A stretch of 64,000 nucleotides of DNA from Breviolum minutum Mf 1.05b.01 (GCA_000507305.1 DF239170.1:221501-285500), one strand, 5' to 3'. Positions 19,832-29,310 are shown, numbered from the stretch's first letter. Notes: generated from the letters alone by a model not told the origin. Made by a program: numbers and translations.

Positions 19832-22800
19832 TCATGTTTCGTGATTAGCACATCCCCATGTTCCATTGTGTACACCCAATGCGTGGGAATGCTCGTAGCC
19901 AACACGCTCCACACTACACCTGTATGGTCTGGAGTTTGTCCTTGTGGCTGTCCCGGCCTTGCACTCCATCCCCATGTCTTGATAGCTTGTTGCAACGATT
20001 GTCTTGTCGTTCCGAAGGGTAATGGACCTACCCTATACTGCTGGACTTCCATGCTATTCAAGTATGCAATCTCCGGACGATGTAGACAATGGATTACTTC
20101 AATGTCTGACAAAGCTGTTCTCAGGCCATAACGATCTCCATTTCTGGCTAGCCATGTAGGTTTAGGTGCGGTGGTTTTGGCAATCCACACTTCTGCTTGT
20201 GACTTCTTTGGGAGCCACACTACACCAAAATCTCCATGAGTTTCCCTGCCACTTGCACTGCGAGGTTCATAGTATACGCCTTTTTGGCCACCAGCGTTGA
20301 TGACCTGTGTGCCTTCTGCATCTGTGATTCTGACCGTCACGATGAACAATTCTGACATCTGAGGTTTGCATTTCTTGAAATTTTTCGTGAGATACTGTCT
20401 ATCCCAAACATCGATGATTGCTGGTCCACCTCCACCAAACTCTTCAAGGTCGAATAGGTGTTTCACTGGGCTTTTGCAGAATTCTTCCCATGGCACTACT
20501 GCAAACTCGTCTTTATACACTGATGCTCTGATGACGACTGTGGCTACCTCCTCTATGCGATGCTTGGTATCTGGCATTTGACGTTCAACTCGCTTCCTTC
20601 CTAGTTGTACCAATGCTGCTGTCATGAGCATTGGTTCTTGGGTGCCTGCACATGTTGCTGGAAATCTGACGAGTTCATGGTTGGGCAATCTAGGGTCGTT
20701 GTGGTCAAGAACTAGCAATCCACATCCCTCATGGCTGATGGTTTCTTTGATGTTGAAAAAAGGAAGTGCATCATTGATGTTCAACACCACAACACCTTTG
20801 GATCCCTGATTTATTTCATGTGGCATTATTTGTCCTAACGACTGTCCTCCTTCTTGTTGAAACACTGACGACGGAATCACAACTTGGGAGGCTGGGATGG
20901 TGAAAGCTCTGTCTGCTTGCATTTTGGATTGCTTTTTGTTGTCTTTTCTTCCGAACTTCTGGCCATTGCTGATCCTATCGTCAATGACCTTTTTAAGCTC
21001 TTCTGACAACACCAATTGAATTGGTGGCTTGCATGATGAGGCCTTGGTTTTCAAATCATTCCATGGACGTGGTGCTCCTAAGGTTGCTCGAAGCGAACCT
21101 AATCCTAACACTTCCGTCAAATTGGCAACACATGCTTGCGATCTTTGTGAACTGACTCCATGCTGTTCCAAGAGTCTCTGCAATTCTTGCTTTACTTGGG
21201 CATCTTGCATTCCTCCTAATATCAATTTACGGACAACCCTCTTGTGATTACCGGATGCAACGAGATCTGCTTCGAATTGCTTCCTCCAGTTTAAGGCGAT
21301 ATCACTAGACATAGGCATGCATGTTGTTTGATGTTCGGAGAATGCCAACAACCATGCAAGTGTTTGGAATCCACAATCTGCTGGAAAGGATTCTCCAATC
21401 ACCATGCTATGGTATGTGCACTGGGAATCATTGTTACCACATGCTTCTGTAATCAATCCTTCAATTGTGATTTGACCATTGGGAGTGGTGTGGATGTCAA
21501 TGTGTGCGTCCTCAATGCTCAACACTAAGGGGAACCAGTGATTGTTTTCGAAACAAGCTGTGAAACACTTGATTTTCCCCCCGGATACATTGGCCAATTC
21601 AACTTTTTGCTCAATCCATTCTGCAATGACCTGTGCTGCTCCTGGTTCATGTTCGAATAGAACAGGTTTGCATGTCACTACCCCTTTGTTGGTCCCCAAT
21701 TGGTTTAGATAGAATTCCATTTCATCCATTGCTACCCATCCTTTTTGTCTTTGCAAAGCATCAATTCGGGTAGAACCTTTGAAGTTCGGGGGTTGACATT
21801 CACTTCTCATGGGGCATTTATCCAAATCCCATTCATGACTTTGTTGAACCATCATAGTCATACCATTCTTCAAAGGCTTACTCTGGGAGATTGGTTGACC
21901 CATCTCATCTACGAATCGGATTTCATGCATCTGATGGCTCATGATTTTTGATTCGGCTGCACACAATTGGCCTACGTGTTGCTCATGGAAACGAACTGGT
22001 ACGAATGCTTCCTGGCTGGATCCTACCCACACGACTTTGTCTTCTGCAAAAATAGGTTCATCTAGTCTGTCTCTAGGAATTTCTGGCCATTTCAGCGTGG
22101 GAGAAACTTCTATTTCAACTGGTTTAGGACGTTTGTTGTGTTCACTGCAACTTCCTTCTTGTTTTCTCTTGTTTGTTTCAAAACCATGCAATCCTCCATT
22201 CTGATTAAAAGCTGGTAGGACTTCGACAGGCTGGTGAGTTTTGAGCTCTGGCTTCTCATGTTGGTCTTTCTGATCAATTGGCTCGGTCTGTTGTGCTATC
22301 TGGCAACGATCATTAGGTTCACGATCTTGCTGATTATCTGTGATTGTTGCTGCACTGTGCTTTGGGATGATACCTCCTTTTCCTTTACCAACATTTGTCT
22401 TCTTCTCTTCCTTCTCTTCAATGTCTTGTTGTTCATTCTTCTTCAGGTTTGCTTCAATGTTGGGAAGCTCTTCACGAAGTTTCTGCGACAAAGTGTCTTC
22501 TTCTTGCATGGGCACCCTAACGATTGGCTGGTGAATAGTGCTCAGCTCTTTTTCGAAAATCTTCTGATATCTGTTCTTCTCTTGGTCTTGCCACACTTGA
22601 TCTCTTGAAGATAATACGGCTTGGCACAAATCCCACAAAATCTTTCTGGGGTGATCCGCAAAGGTGAGGATTCCTTTGTTTGCCATCTGGAAAAACGTGT
22701 TTGCCATCACCCAACATGATTGTAAGGGTGATCCCATCTGTCCTATTGCAGCCAGCTCTAATCTTAAATGGATCCCTTTTGTTGGTTGAACAAAATCAGG

Positions 22801-23988
22801 TGGTACTCCATTGAGAAGTGCTACTTCTTGGGGGTGTAGATGTCGCATGGTATGGAATGTATCGTCTCCACTTTTGACAAAACCGTCTAGTGAATGGAGA
22901 ACACCGTGCAATCCCTTTTCCATTAATCTCCCAACATCAAAACCACTGTTTCTACAACCGCACCAGCATGGTGCTGCTTGTGACCCCCATGAATGGGTGG
23001 CCGTTGGTAACGGTTTGCATTTGTTGATGACGAAAGATGAGATCCCTGCACGATACGCATGAAATTGTCGTAGTTCATATCTATCTAATTCAAGCTCTTC
23101 ACACTGCGACGATGGCATGGGTAGCATCTTTGGCATTACTGCTAAAATGCTTGGCACAAAATCCAGGATCGGCATGTCAGGTAGATAGAATTTACCAAAA
23201 CTTGGGTGTGTTACGATTGCCCACCACCTGCTTCGATATGCTGGCCATATTGTGTGCAAGTGTAGTACACTTTGGCAAATGTTGTATCCTGTCTGCTTGC
23301 TGAATGATGCTAGGATCTTCTGTGCCCACTCACATTCTTTTACATACGGTGTGCACTCCATTATGATGATCATAGATTGCAGATAATGTCCTAAAACCAA
23401 TGCTCCAGGAAAAGATCTACTTCTCTCATCTGCTTGTGCTTTCATATCCCCCAATTTGCTAAAAGGTTGACACGAAACCCCTGCTGAAAGGATGTGCTTG
23501 CCCTGAATCTGCTGCGCTACTTGTTGAATGACATCTTGATTTGTGATATCACCCTGAACCACTCGTTCCCTTCCATGGGATTTCAACCACTCACAGAATT
23601 TGGGGTTTTGCTCCACGAAACAACTTGTCAAAATTCCACTTGCTGCATATCCGACATCCACTGCACCAATGCCCGAACATGCTTCCACCACTGACCACGG
23701 AGTTGCTGTATGCACTGGATGTGGTAAAATCGTTGAAAAATCCATTTGTTGTAACCAGAATTGATCTTCCTTTCGTTTCAACACAAAACCAAAAAGGGTG
23801 AACTTGCTCACTCCCATAGGCAATGTTGCATCTGTTAGGAACCACTGGTCATGGATACTCGTACGCCCACAAATTGCACCAGGACACATCATCTGGATTT
23901 CAACCACTAGATTCACTTTGCTACCGTCAGCACATTCTGAAAACCGGGGTTCGAGATCCGGTATGTTAAAGCCATGATCAAACGCCAT
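19768..23988 (-). CDS. Retrotransposon-borne C5-cytosine DNA methyltransferase with peptidase-like region
   Basis: The first ATG is at 23986-23988 (1406 residues); the frame is open to 24039. Numbering from 24039: motif I EACSGIGAVDVG (119-130), catalytic motif IV GVSCQPFS (C190; usually PCQ, here SCQ), motif VI IMECTPYV (usually ENV), motif VIII YRSRWWAI, motif IX RHLHPQEVALLNGVPPDF and motif X IGQMGSP. A Glu/Lys-rich linker follows (about 510-650). Near 825-900 NNHWFPLVL (H834) and FPADCGFQTLAWLL (C889) recall the His and Cys of Ulp1/C48-type peptidases. Residues 1050-1420 contain conserved-looking but unrecognised sequence. Known relatives methylate CG sites de novo; activity here is inferred. 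Confidence 0.9.
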   Translation of the reverse strand: MAFDHGFNIPDLEPRFSECADGSKVNLVVEIQMMCPGAICGRTSIHDQWFLTDATLPMGVSKFTLFGFVLKRKEDQFWLQQMDFSTILPHPVHTATPWSVVEACSGIGAVDVGYAASGILTSCFVEQNPKFCEWLKSHGRERVVQGDITNQDVIQQVAQQIQGKHILSAGVSCQPFSKLGDMKAQADERSRSFPGALVLGHYLQSMIIIMECTPYVKECEWAQKILASFSKQTGYNICQSVLHLHTIWPAYRSRWWAIVTHPSFGKFYLPDMPILDFVPSILAVMPKMLPMPSSQCEELELDRYELRQFHAYRAGISSFVINKCKPLPTATHSWGSQAAPCWCGCRNSGFDVGRLMEKGLHGVLHSLDGFVKSGDDTFHTMRHLHPQEVALLNGVPPDFVQPTKGIHLRLELAAIGQMGSPLQSCWVMANTFFQMANKGILTFADHPRKILWDLCQAVLSSRDQVWQDQEKNRYQKIFEKELSTIHQPIVRVPMQEEDTLSQKLREELPNIEANLKKNEQQDIEEKEEKKTNVGKGKGGIIPKHSAATITDNQQDREPNDRCQIAQQTEPIDQKDQHEKPELKTHQPVEVLPAFNQNGGLHGFETNKRKQEGSCSEHNKRPKPVEIEVSPTLKWPEIPRDRLDEPIFAEDKVVWVGSSQEAFVPVRFHEQHVGQLCAAESKIMSHQMHEIRFVDEMGQPISQSKPLKNGMTMMVQQSHEWDLDKCPMRSECQPPNFKGSTRIDALQRQKGWVAMDEMEFYLNQLGTNKGVVTCKPVLFEHEPGAAQVIAEWIEQKVELANVSGGKIKCFTACFENNHWFPLVLSIEDAHIDIHTTPNGQITIEGLITEACGNNDSQCTYHSMVIGESFPADCGFQTLAWLLAFSEHQTTCMPMSSDIALNWRKQFEADLVASGNHKRVVRKLILGGMQDAQVKQELQRLLEQHGVSSQRSQACVANLTEVLGLGSLRATLGAPRPWNDLKTKASSCKPPIQLVLSEELKKVIDDRISNGQKFGRKDNKKQSKMQADRAFTIPASQVVIPSSVFQQEGGQSLGQIMPHEINQGSKGVVVLNINDALPFFNIKETISHEGCGLLVLDHNDPRLPNHELVRFPATCAGTQEPMLMTAALVQLGRKRVERQMPDTKHRIEEVATVVIRASVYKDEFAVVPWEEFCKSPVKHLFDLEEFGGGGPAIIDVWDRQYLTKNFKKCKPQMSELFIVTVRITDAEGTQVINAGGQKGVYYEPRSASGRETHGDFGVVWLPKKSQAEVWIAKTTAPKPTWLARNGDRYGLRTALSDIEVIHCLHRPEIAYLNSMEVQQYRVGPLPFGTTRQSLQQAIKTWGWSARPGQPQGQTPDHTGVVWSVLATSIPTHWVYTMEHGDVLITKHEVVRPQIMLQRKALSLHPIEH

Positions 23989-24057
23989 CCCAAACCCTTG
24001 GTTAGAACCGGACAACCTGCTGGTAGGTGTTTGGGCCAAGTCCTCTTACTATACCAC

Positions 24058-24094
24058 CATTTGGGGTGAGGTCGTGTGAGGTCGCTATAACTTG
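24058..24094. repeat. Dispersed GAGGTCG-pair motif
   Basis: TTTGGGGTGAGGTCG then TGTGAGGTCGCTATAA. A nearly identical copy is at 41833-41867 and a diverged one at 25799-25835. Confidence 0.7.
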
Positions 24095-24189
24095 ACCAGA
24101 TTCATCTATTCGTCCAATTTCCCACGCCATACGGGTTTCCAGCGATCAAGGGCAAAAAAAAACATATAGAATTCTGGGTAACATCCAAA

Positions 24190-24310
24190 ATTTTCAGGCG
24201 AGCCACGATCAAAACCCTCTTTCCTTCCATTTTACTGTTTTTTTCAATAGGGATCCTTCTAACGGTTTACTATAATCCCCACATAACTGGGTAGTATAAT
24301 CCCCTATATA
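24190..24310. repeat. Dispersed repeat, family E
   Basis: Shares GCGAGCCACG, CTTTCCTTCCATTTTACTG and ACATAACTGGGTAGTA with the copies at 10616 and 63241. Confidence 0.55.
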
Positions 24311-24447
24311 CCCTGAGCAACCAGTTTTTTTTATCGCGATTCATCACGAGTCAAACATAGGCTAGTTTCATCCCGAAAAAAAACAAACCAAAAAAACCTC
24401 CAACTAACCCAGAGTTTCTTTTTGATCCGGATGGGTCACATGAGTGT

Positions 24448-24547
24448 CTAGTTGGTGGTTTCAACCCCTTTGAAAAGTATTAGTCCAAAAAATGGGACAT
24501 ATCCCCAAAGTAGGGGTGGAAAAAAAATTCCTTGAAACCAGCACCTA
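24448..24547. mobile_element. Palindromic MITE, family C
   Basis: CTAGTTGGTGGTTTC at the left and GAAACCAGCACCTAG at the right are inverted copies. Confidence 0.75.
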
Positions 24548-24701
24548 GGTGTCATGTGTTTTGTTCAAAAAAAAGATCTGGTGATGTTTTTTCAAGCTCG
24601 GGTTCTTCCCTTTCGGAAAGTTTCGGGGATTTTTTCGGATGCCGCTCCCCGCATCAAGTCGGTAGGATTTTCAGCCAATTTTTCACCAATGGGCTAAGAC
24701 T

Positions 24702-24826
24702 TGGAGGATGGAACCCATGACCCTAGTAAGTGGTTTCATTCAGCAGGTGAGTTGCGCCATTCTTTAACCATACTTTTTTGGGACGAAAAGGATCAGCATA
24801 GTGATGAAAACCACTTACTAAAATGG
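24702..24826. mobile_element. Palindromic MITE, family D
   Basis: ACTTGGAGGATGG and CTAGTAAGTGGTTTCAT at the left mirror ATGAAAACCACTTACTA and the CCAAGT end at the right. Confidence 0.65.
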
Positions 24827-25220
24827 GATGATTTTCCAAGTAAAATCTAGTGACCCAAGGGTTGAACCATCATTATAATCGAATGACCTTGGGATTAAAA
24901 TTGACTTCAATGGAATTTCACCAAAAAAAATAAGTGATTCTCACTACCTAAGCAACAAGAAGCATCCCCACTACTGTACCTACAGTCTGTACCGTTGGAT
25001 CGTTGGATATTGCTCCGTGTTTACCAACAAAAAATGCGATACAAACACCACCCAAACCTACAAGCGGGCCGGTGATTTACAAAGGGCTCCGAAAAGGTAA
25101 GTCAGAACCGAGGTGAGAAAATCTTCTCCCAAATTTGCCTTCAAAAAATCCACCTTCAACAGGCAGTGGATGGGAAAGTGCTTTTATTTGGAAAAAATCA
25201 CCCTTTACAACAATCACTTA
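24827..25220. other. Unassigned AT-rich DNA
   Basis: Nothing recognised on either strand. Confidence 0.5.
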
Positions 25221-25315
25221 TCCGGAAGATTAACATAGAATCTGAAAATGATGGTTTGGAAGATGATTTTCCTTTACACATGGGTGATGTTTTGGTTCCA
25301 TGTTAATCTTCCGGG
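25221..25315. mobile_element. Palindromic MITE, family A variant
   Basis: TCCGGAAGATTAACAT and ATGTTAATCTTCCGG are perfect inverted ends. Confidence 0.75.
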
Positions 25316-25500
25316 GTGGATCCAGGCTTTTGTCATTCCACAAAAAAGTGTTTTCAGTGTACCTTGGGCAGGTGGCTTTCAAACCGTTTCCAAATCAGGA
25401 GGTTTTCTGCAAGCAACAAACTGGCACCCCGCAACTGGGAGGGGAAAGCACCGGAAAAACACCCAAAAAACTCAACCCCCCAAAAAGGTGAATTGAATTT

Positions 25501-25600
25501 ACTAGTTGGTGGTTTCAACCCCGTTGAAAAATATTAGTCAAATTGGATCATTTCCCCAAGTAGGGATGAAAATAAAAACTATCTAAAACCACCACCTAGT
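25501..25600. mobile_element. Palindromic MITE, family C (well preserved)
   Basis: ACTAGTTGGTGGTTT and AAACCACCACCTAGT are inverted ends with one mismatch. Confidence 0.8.
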
Positions 25601-25798
25601 GAATTTATCACGAATGAAAACTGACGGAAGATGCTTTCGGTCCCTTTCCAGACAAATGTGGGTCATCGGCTTCGAATTTCGGCCATCGCCACTGATCATC
25701 ACCAGGTTTTTTCACAGCAACACTTGGAAGACTATCCGAATCCGATCCGGTCACTATACCCCGTTTCAAAGCTACTGTACCAGCAACATTTCTTGTAC

Positions 25799-25835
25799 CT
25801 TTTGGGGTGACCTCGGCTGAGGTCGCTATAAATTG
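25799..25835. repeat. Dispersed GAGGTCG motif, diverged copy
   Basis: TTTTGGGGTGACC then TGAGGTCGCTATAAATTG, matching 24058-24094 with substitutions. Confidence 0.6.
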
Positions 25836-26184
25836 CCGCTCCACCCTTCGGACCAATCCAAATGTCCAAAACTCGAATCCCCCTTGCACTGGTGGCGGGT
25901 AGACCGAGTCAGCTCAAAACGCCAAAAAATGAGAAACTATACATCGTGTGAAACCAAATTCTACGTATCCTCCAGCATCCGGCAAACGAAATGCAACCAA
26001 GAGATGTGTCGATTCTACGGATTCATCGGTATACCCCTTGTCATTGATCTATGAAGAATTACGAAGCAATCTTTTATTTCTTTTCCTAAGTTGATCAGCT
26101 TTGTAGAAACGATCCTTTGCCGAAAGTTCATTCAACGATGAAGTCGGGATTATCGGCTGCACGAGTGGGATATTATATATGCAN

Positions 26185-26211
26185 GGACAACCTGCTGGTA
26201 GGTGTTTGGGC
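26185..26211 (-). repeat. 27-bp copy of the methyltransferase retrotransposon's 5' tip
   Basis: Identical to 24010-24036. It begins right after the N at 26184 and abuts the right 323-bp repeat, so it looks like the true 5' junction of the insertion. Confidence 0.85.
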
Positions 26212-26534
26212 TGCGTAAAGGTGGTGTAGCCTTTGGAAAGTCCGTTTCGCCACCTTAACGCGCCGGCACGACTCACAGGAAATCCAAGGATCAGTTCCAG
26301 GCATCCCATGGCATCCCCCCTATCAGCCTGCACCCCATCCTACGTCATTGCGGAGGGCATCCTAAGTGTTGCTTCGGGTTTTAAAAAAAAAATGGCACAT
26401 GCTGGAAGATCCACCCAATGATACTGTTAATGGAAGAAATCCTGCACCAGTTGATGTAGATATTTTCATAAGGTTTCACAAATCACAGGTGCAATTTTTG
26501 AGTAGCTGTGGTGGATTCTCATTCCGAATTTCCA
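26212..26534. repeat. 323-bp direct repeat, right copy
   Basis: Identical to 13879-14201. Beyond it the sequence continues as unduplicated flank. Confidence 0.9.
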
Positions 26535-26820
26535 TTCACCATCGGGTCTTGAGGTGTTCTCTCCGCGATGTGATAAGGATTCTTTTTGGGGGGGAACGGA
26601 TTCAATTTTTGGGCGGAAAAATCCTTTCCAACAAAGATCTCGGAGATTCACATGCGAAACGCTGAAAAAATTTCCCCCAGAAGATGTGGCTTGGGAGAAG
26701 CCAAAAAAAATCACCCAAGCCACACGCAACACCATAACATTCCATTCACCATAACCACAGGTTCAGAAACAACAAAAACGAAACCAACATACAAAAAAAA
26801 ACGTCATTGGGAAACCACAC
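26535..26820. other. Probable oxygenase intron
   Basis: No coding frame seen; it starts after a GT donor at 26820-26819 on the minus strand. Confidence 0.5.
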
Positions 26821-26941
26821 CTTGTTTCACATCGTTGAGGTACACAAAGAGTGTACAAAGCCGTGCGCAATCAATGAACCCCGCACTGGATCTGGTCCCG
26901 TTGGTACTGAAATCACCATGCAAGGCAAAGAACTCCCCGGC
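26821..26941 (-). CDS. 2OG-Fe(II) oxygenase exon with the HxD iron-binding motif
   Basis: Between a GCAAG|G acceptor and an AACAAG|GTGTGG donor the minus strand encodes AGEFFALHGDFSTNGTRSSA, then GFIDCARLCTLFVYLNDVKQ and G. AGEFFALHGD carries the His-x-Asp pair that binds Fe(II), and R--T---YLNDV--G is the following core strand of prolyl-4-hydroxylase-like dioxygenases. The exon joins in phase to 28116-28233 (RYQ + AGEFF). The next exon should begin by completing Gly-Gly and supply T-FP. The gene continues at 13069 beyond the retrotransposon. Confidence 0.8.
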
Positions 26942-26959
26942 CTTGCTGTGGGTAACTTG

Positions 26960-27142
26960 GAGGAGGATGATCCTCCCATGACGGACGTCCCGGATACATG
27001 GTGAAAAAAACCCTGGTGTGAGTATATAAGTCCCCAAAGTGGAGTTGTATAGGACCCCCTTCCAAATTTGGCCGAAATTCATGGCTTATAAATGGGGATG
27101 TTCCGATCTCTACTTACTAAATGGGATGATCCTCCAAGTAGG
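26960..27142. mobile_element. Palindromic MITE, family D
   Basis: GGAGGATGATCCTCCCATGACGG at the left and AAATGGGATGATCCTCC at the right. The interior CCTTCCAAATTTGGCC and GGCTTATAAATGG are family segments. Confidence 0.65.
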
Positions 27143-28115
27143 AGATTAAAGGTGGCAGGGAAAATGTCTTTTTGGACAACCAAGCCACGAAGTGCCAGCC
27201 GGAAAAACATCTTCCAAATCCCCATCTTTGGGGTTCCATGTTAGTCGTTTTGGGGGGAAGGGTAACTTCCTTCCAGGGAACTAACATATCCCTTTCAAAG
27301 GTATACAGCTAGGAAGATGATTTTGCGTACGGCCTACGGCTCTAAAACCGTACAAGTCAAATGTTGTTTGGTTTCGAATGTCACCAGTGCTACACACCTG
27401 TTTCGCGGCGGGGTGCGGGGGGGATGCTAACATTCATTGCACTTGCACACAATCCCAATGCTACGCAACTGCTGCGTTTGGTGGTGAAAAGTGAACGCAG
27501 TCAAGCAATAACAAAGATCTGATGCTGTGGATGCGGTGTTGGCAATGGCGCTATGAAGATCGCTCCCTTGACCTCTTGAATGCTGCTGTGACCCGCCTTG
27601 AAATATTGTGATCACCTCCAATTTGAGGAACCACACTATATACAACATTCAACTTTAGCATTCCATGACCATGGTATTTGCAGGATTTTTGACAAATTCT
27701 TCCAATTTTCAGTCCACTTTTTTGGAACCATTTTGCACTTTTTGATGGAACTTGAAAGAACATATGGAAATCACAATGAATTTGGAAGGTCTTCAAATGG
27801 AAGGTGTGCAAACGCTCGCGCGGTTTTCAACCCGGCGGGATGATTTTCCTCTCCCATAGGTGAGACGTGTTAGTTTTGCGTGGGGGTAACCTTCGGAATG
27901 CATTTTTTAATTTGCATCATGTTGAATGTCGCGACTTTGTGGCCATGGCCTGCATCGCACAACTCTTCCATCAAAGTCTGCTTCAAAAAACTCCACGAAA
28001 AAAAAAATCAGGAAAAATATCATATTCAACCTGATTTGATTGGTAAATTTTGTTACTTGTTTTTTGTCGAAAGGATTCTAGATGACTGAATTTTTCACTT
28101 TATCTTGTGCCGCAC
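27143..28115. other. Probable oxygenase intron
   Basis: Contains a worn family A half near 27240-27300 (GGGAACTAACATATCCC). No frame with convincing codon use. It lies between two oxygenase exons. Confidence 0.5.
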
Positions 28116-28233
28116 CTGGTACCGAATGATCTGACACGCTTCCAGGTATCTCTCGGAGCAACGCAGCAAGTCCTTGGGTGGACTTGAGTCCAGGGAACTG
28201 GAAGTCATCATCATGGGACTCTCAGGGGCCCGC
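28116..28233 (-). CDS. 2OG-Fe(II) oxygenase exon (upstream of HxD)
   Basis: Framed by GCTCAG|G and CCAG|GTGCGG on the minus strand, it encodes RRAPESPMMMTSSSLDSSPP, then KDLLRCSERYLEACQIIRYQ. The E--Q--RY ending is the helix-strand before the AGEFF-LHGD motif in prolyl-4-hydroxylases, and the join to 26941 keeps the frame. It is the most 5' exon I can recognise; more N-terminal exons must lie at higher coordinates but were not identified. Confidence rests mainly on the in-phase match across the splice. Confidence 0.7.
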
Positions 28234-28297
28234 CTGAGCACGTCCCAATTGTTGGGGGATTATTACCCCACCACCATCATCCCCTAATAATCCCTTC

Positions 28298-28411
28298 ACA
28301 CTCCCTGAAACTAACAGCCACTTCGCACCTGAAAGTATGGCCATCCCAAAAGGAAACCTAGTCTTCCAACCATCCATTTTCGGGTGCGAGCTGTTAGTTT
28401 GAGGGAAGGTA
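28298..28411. mobile_element. Palindromic MITE, family A
   Basis: ACACTCCCTGAAACTAACAG left; CTGTTAGTTTGAGGGAAGGT right; interior CCATCCATTTTCGGGTGC. Confidence 0.75.
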
Positions 28412-28705
28412 TCCCTGTGCGATTGGATGTCATCTCTGAACTTGGATGCCTTGGGTAATTGGATACCGTGAGATGGGGTGATTTGATACCCTTAGATACT
28501 CAAACTAGCCATGTTTGAAAAAATCTTTACCACAAACAATTCGCTCTTGTCCAAGTCTGTATTTGTGGGGGCATCCATGGCATCCCATGTTTCTTGTGCT
28601 TCTTGTGGTTCACCTCTAACACTTGAACATGTATGTGGGTGCCTCTAAGGTCCAATCTTTCCATCGCCCGCGATGACAGCCTCACAGCCTCACAACCCTT
28701 GCAAG
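28412..28705 (-). other. Possible coding segment, unassigned
   Basis: A minus-strand frame (28527-28826) has a coding-like tail (for example VQVLEVNHKKHKKHGMPWMP) and ends at a stop at 28527. No family recognised; it crosses the edge of the tandem duplication. Confidence 0.3.
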
Positions 28706-29062
28706 TTTGCAAGGACACCGAGAATTCCAAAGGTGGTGCTTCGAAGCACAAGGAACAATCATCCCATGATTTGTAAATGGTTAATTTCCCATAGTGAGTG
28801 TCTCCTTTTGGGTAGGGCTGTTCCACCTAGATATGGCTTATACCCCTAGTAGCTAAGCTACTTAATAATCCAAGTGAAATCAGAGGGCAGAGGGCCATGG
28901 GCAGCTTGATTGTTTCATTCTGAATCAGGTCTTGCACCTTTGGCATCGAGCTGTGGGCTTCCCATCCTGGTTTCAGGATGCTTCCTCTATTGAATTTCTT
29001 CGACTTACGTTCGTGAAACCATCTCAGCAACTTCCAGTCACGAAATTCCAGCCACTTTTTTG

Positions 29063-29170
29063 GAGGTTACCATGGCTGCAACGAAAGGGCTATGCATCTA
29101 TGGAGATGGAGGGTGGAAGCCTCCACCTCCGTATATGCATAGCCTTTTTGTTTGCAGCCATGGCGACCTC
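29063..29170. repeat. Imperfect foldback, 50-bp arms
   Basis: Arm 29063-29112 and arm 29120-29170 are imperfect inverted copies (ACCATGGCTGCAACGAAAGGGC against GCCTTTTTGTTTGCAGCCATGG). Only the right arm has a direct counterpart in copy 2, so the left arm is an added inverted duplicate. Confidence 0.7.
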
Positions 29171-29171
29171 T

Positions 29172-29194
29172 ATATATATATATATATATATACT
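29172..29194 (+). repeat. (TA)n
   Basis: Short TA tract next to the foldback arm. Confidence 0.85.
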
Positions 29195-29310
29195 TCCGCC
29201 TCATCCAGCTGTCCCCGTGAGTATTGCGATGGCTTGAGTCTCTGGTTCGGAAACCGAAGTTTAGGACCCTGATTCGGATGGGATAAATTTGAAAAAACGC
29301 ATAGGACTAT

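Larger units (their letters stand above)
14202..24036 (-). mobile_element. Methyltransferase-carrying LINE-like retrotransposon (about 9.8 kb)
   Basis: Reading the minus strand, the element holds a 48-nt leader, a DNMT ORF, an overlapping coiled-coil ORF and a 1.6-kilo-residue EN-RT-RNase H ORF, then about 75 nt of 3' sequence ending in a short CGGAAAAG-type repeat. The 5' end is set by the 27-bp segment 24010-24036, which recurs at 26185-26211 directly beside the second flanking repeat. The gene content fits the DNMT-bearing retrotransposons reported from Symbiodinium by de Mendoza and colleagues (2018). The element lies in an intron of a 2OG oxygenase gene, in the same orientation. Confidence 0.85.
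24037..26184. other. 2.1-kb repeat-rich segment between the retrotransposon and its right flank; ends in N
   Basis: Non-coding and built mostly from MITEs (families A, C, D, E and the GAGGTCG motif). It ends at an undetermined base (26184). It separates the element's 5' end from the right-hand flanking repeat, where it would not be expected, so it may be an assembly insertion or a second insertion event. Confidence 0.6.

Noticed and set aside
28860..28880. TAGCTAAGCTA-type short palindrome as a possible tRNA or operator
   Set aside because: No cloverleaf can be drawn around it and the same segment is simply repeated in tandem copy 2.
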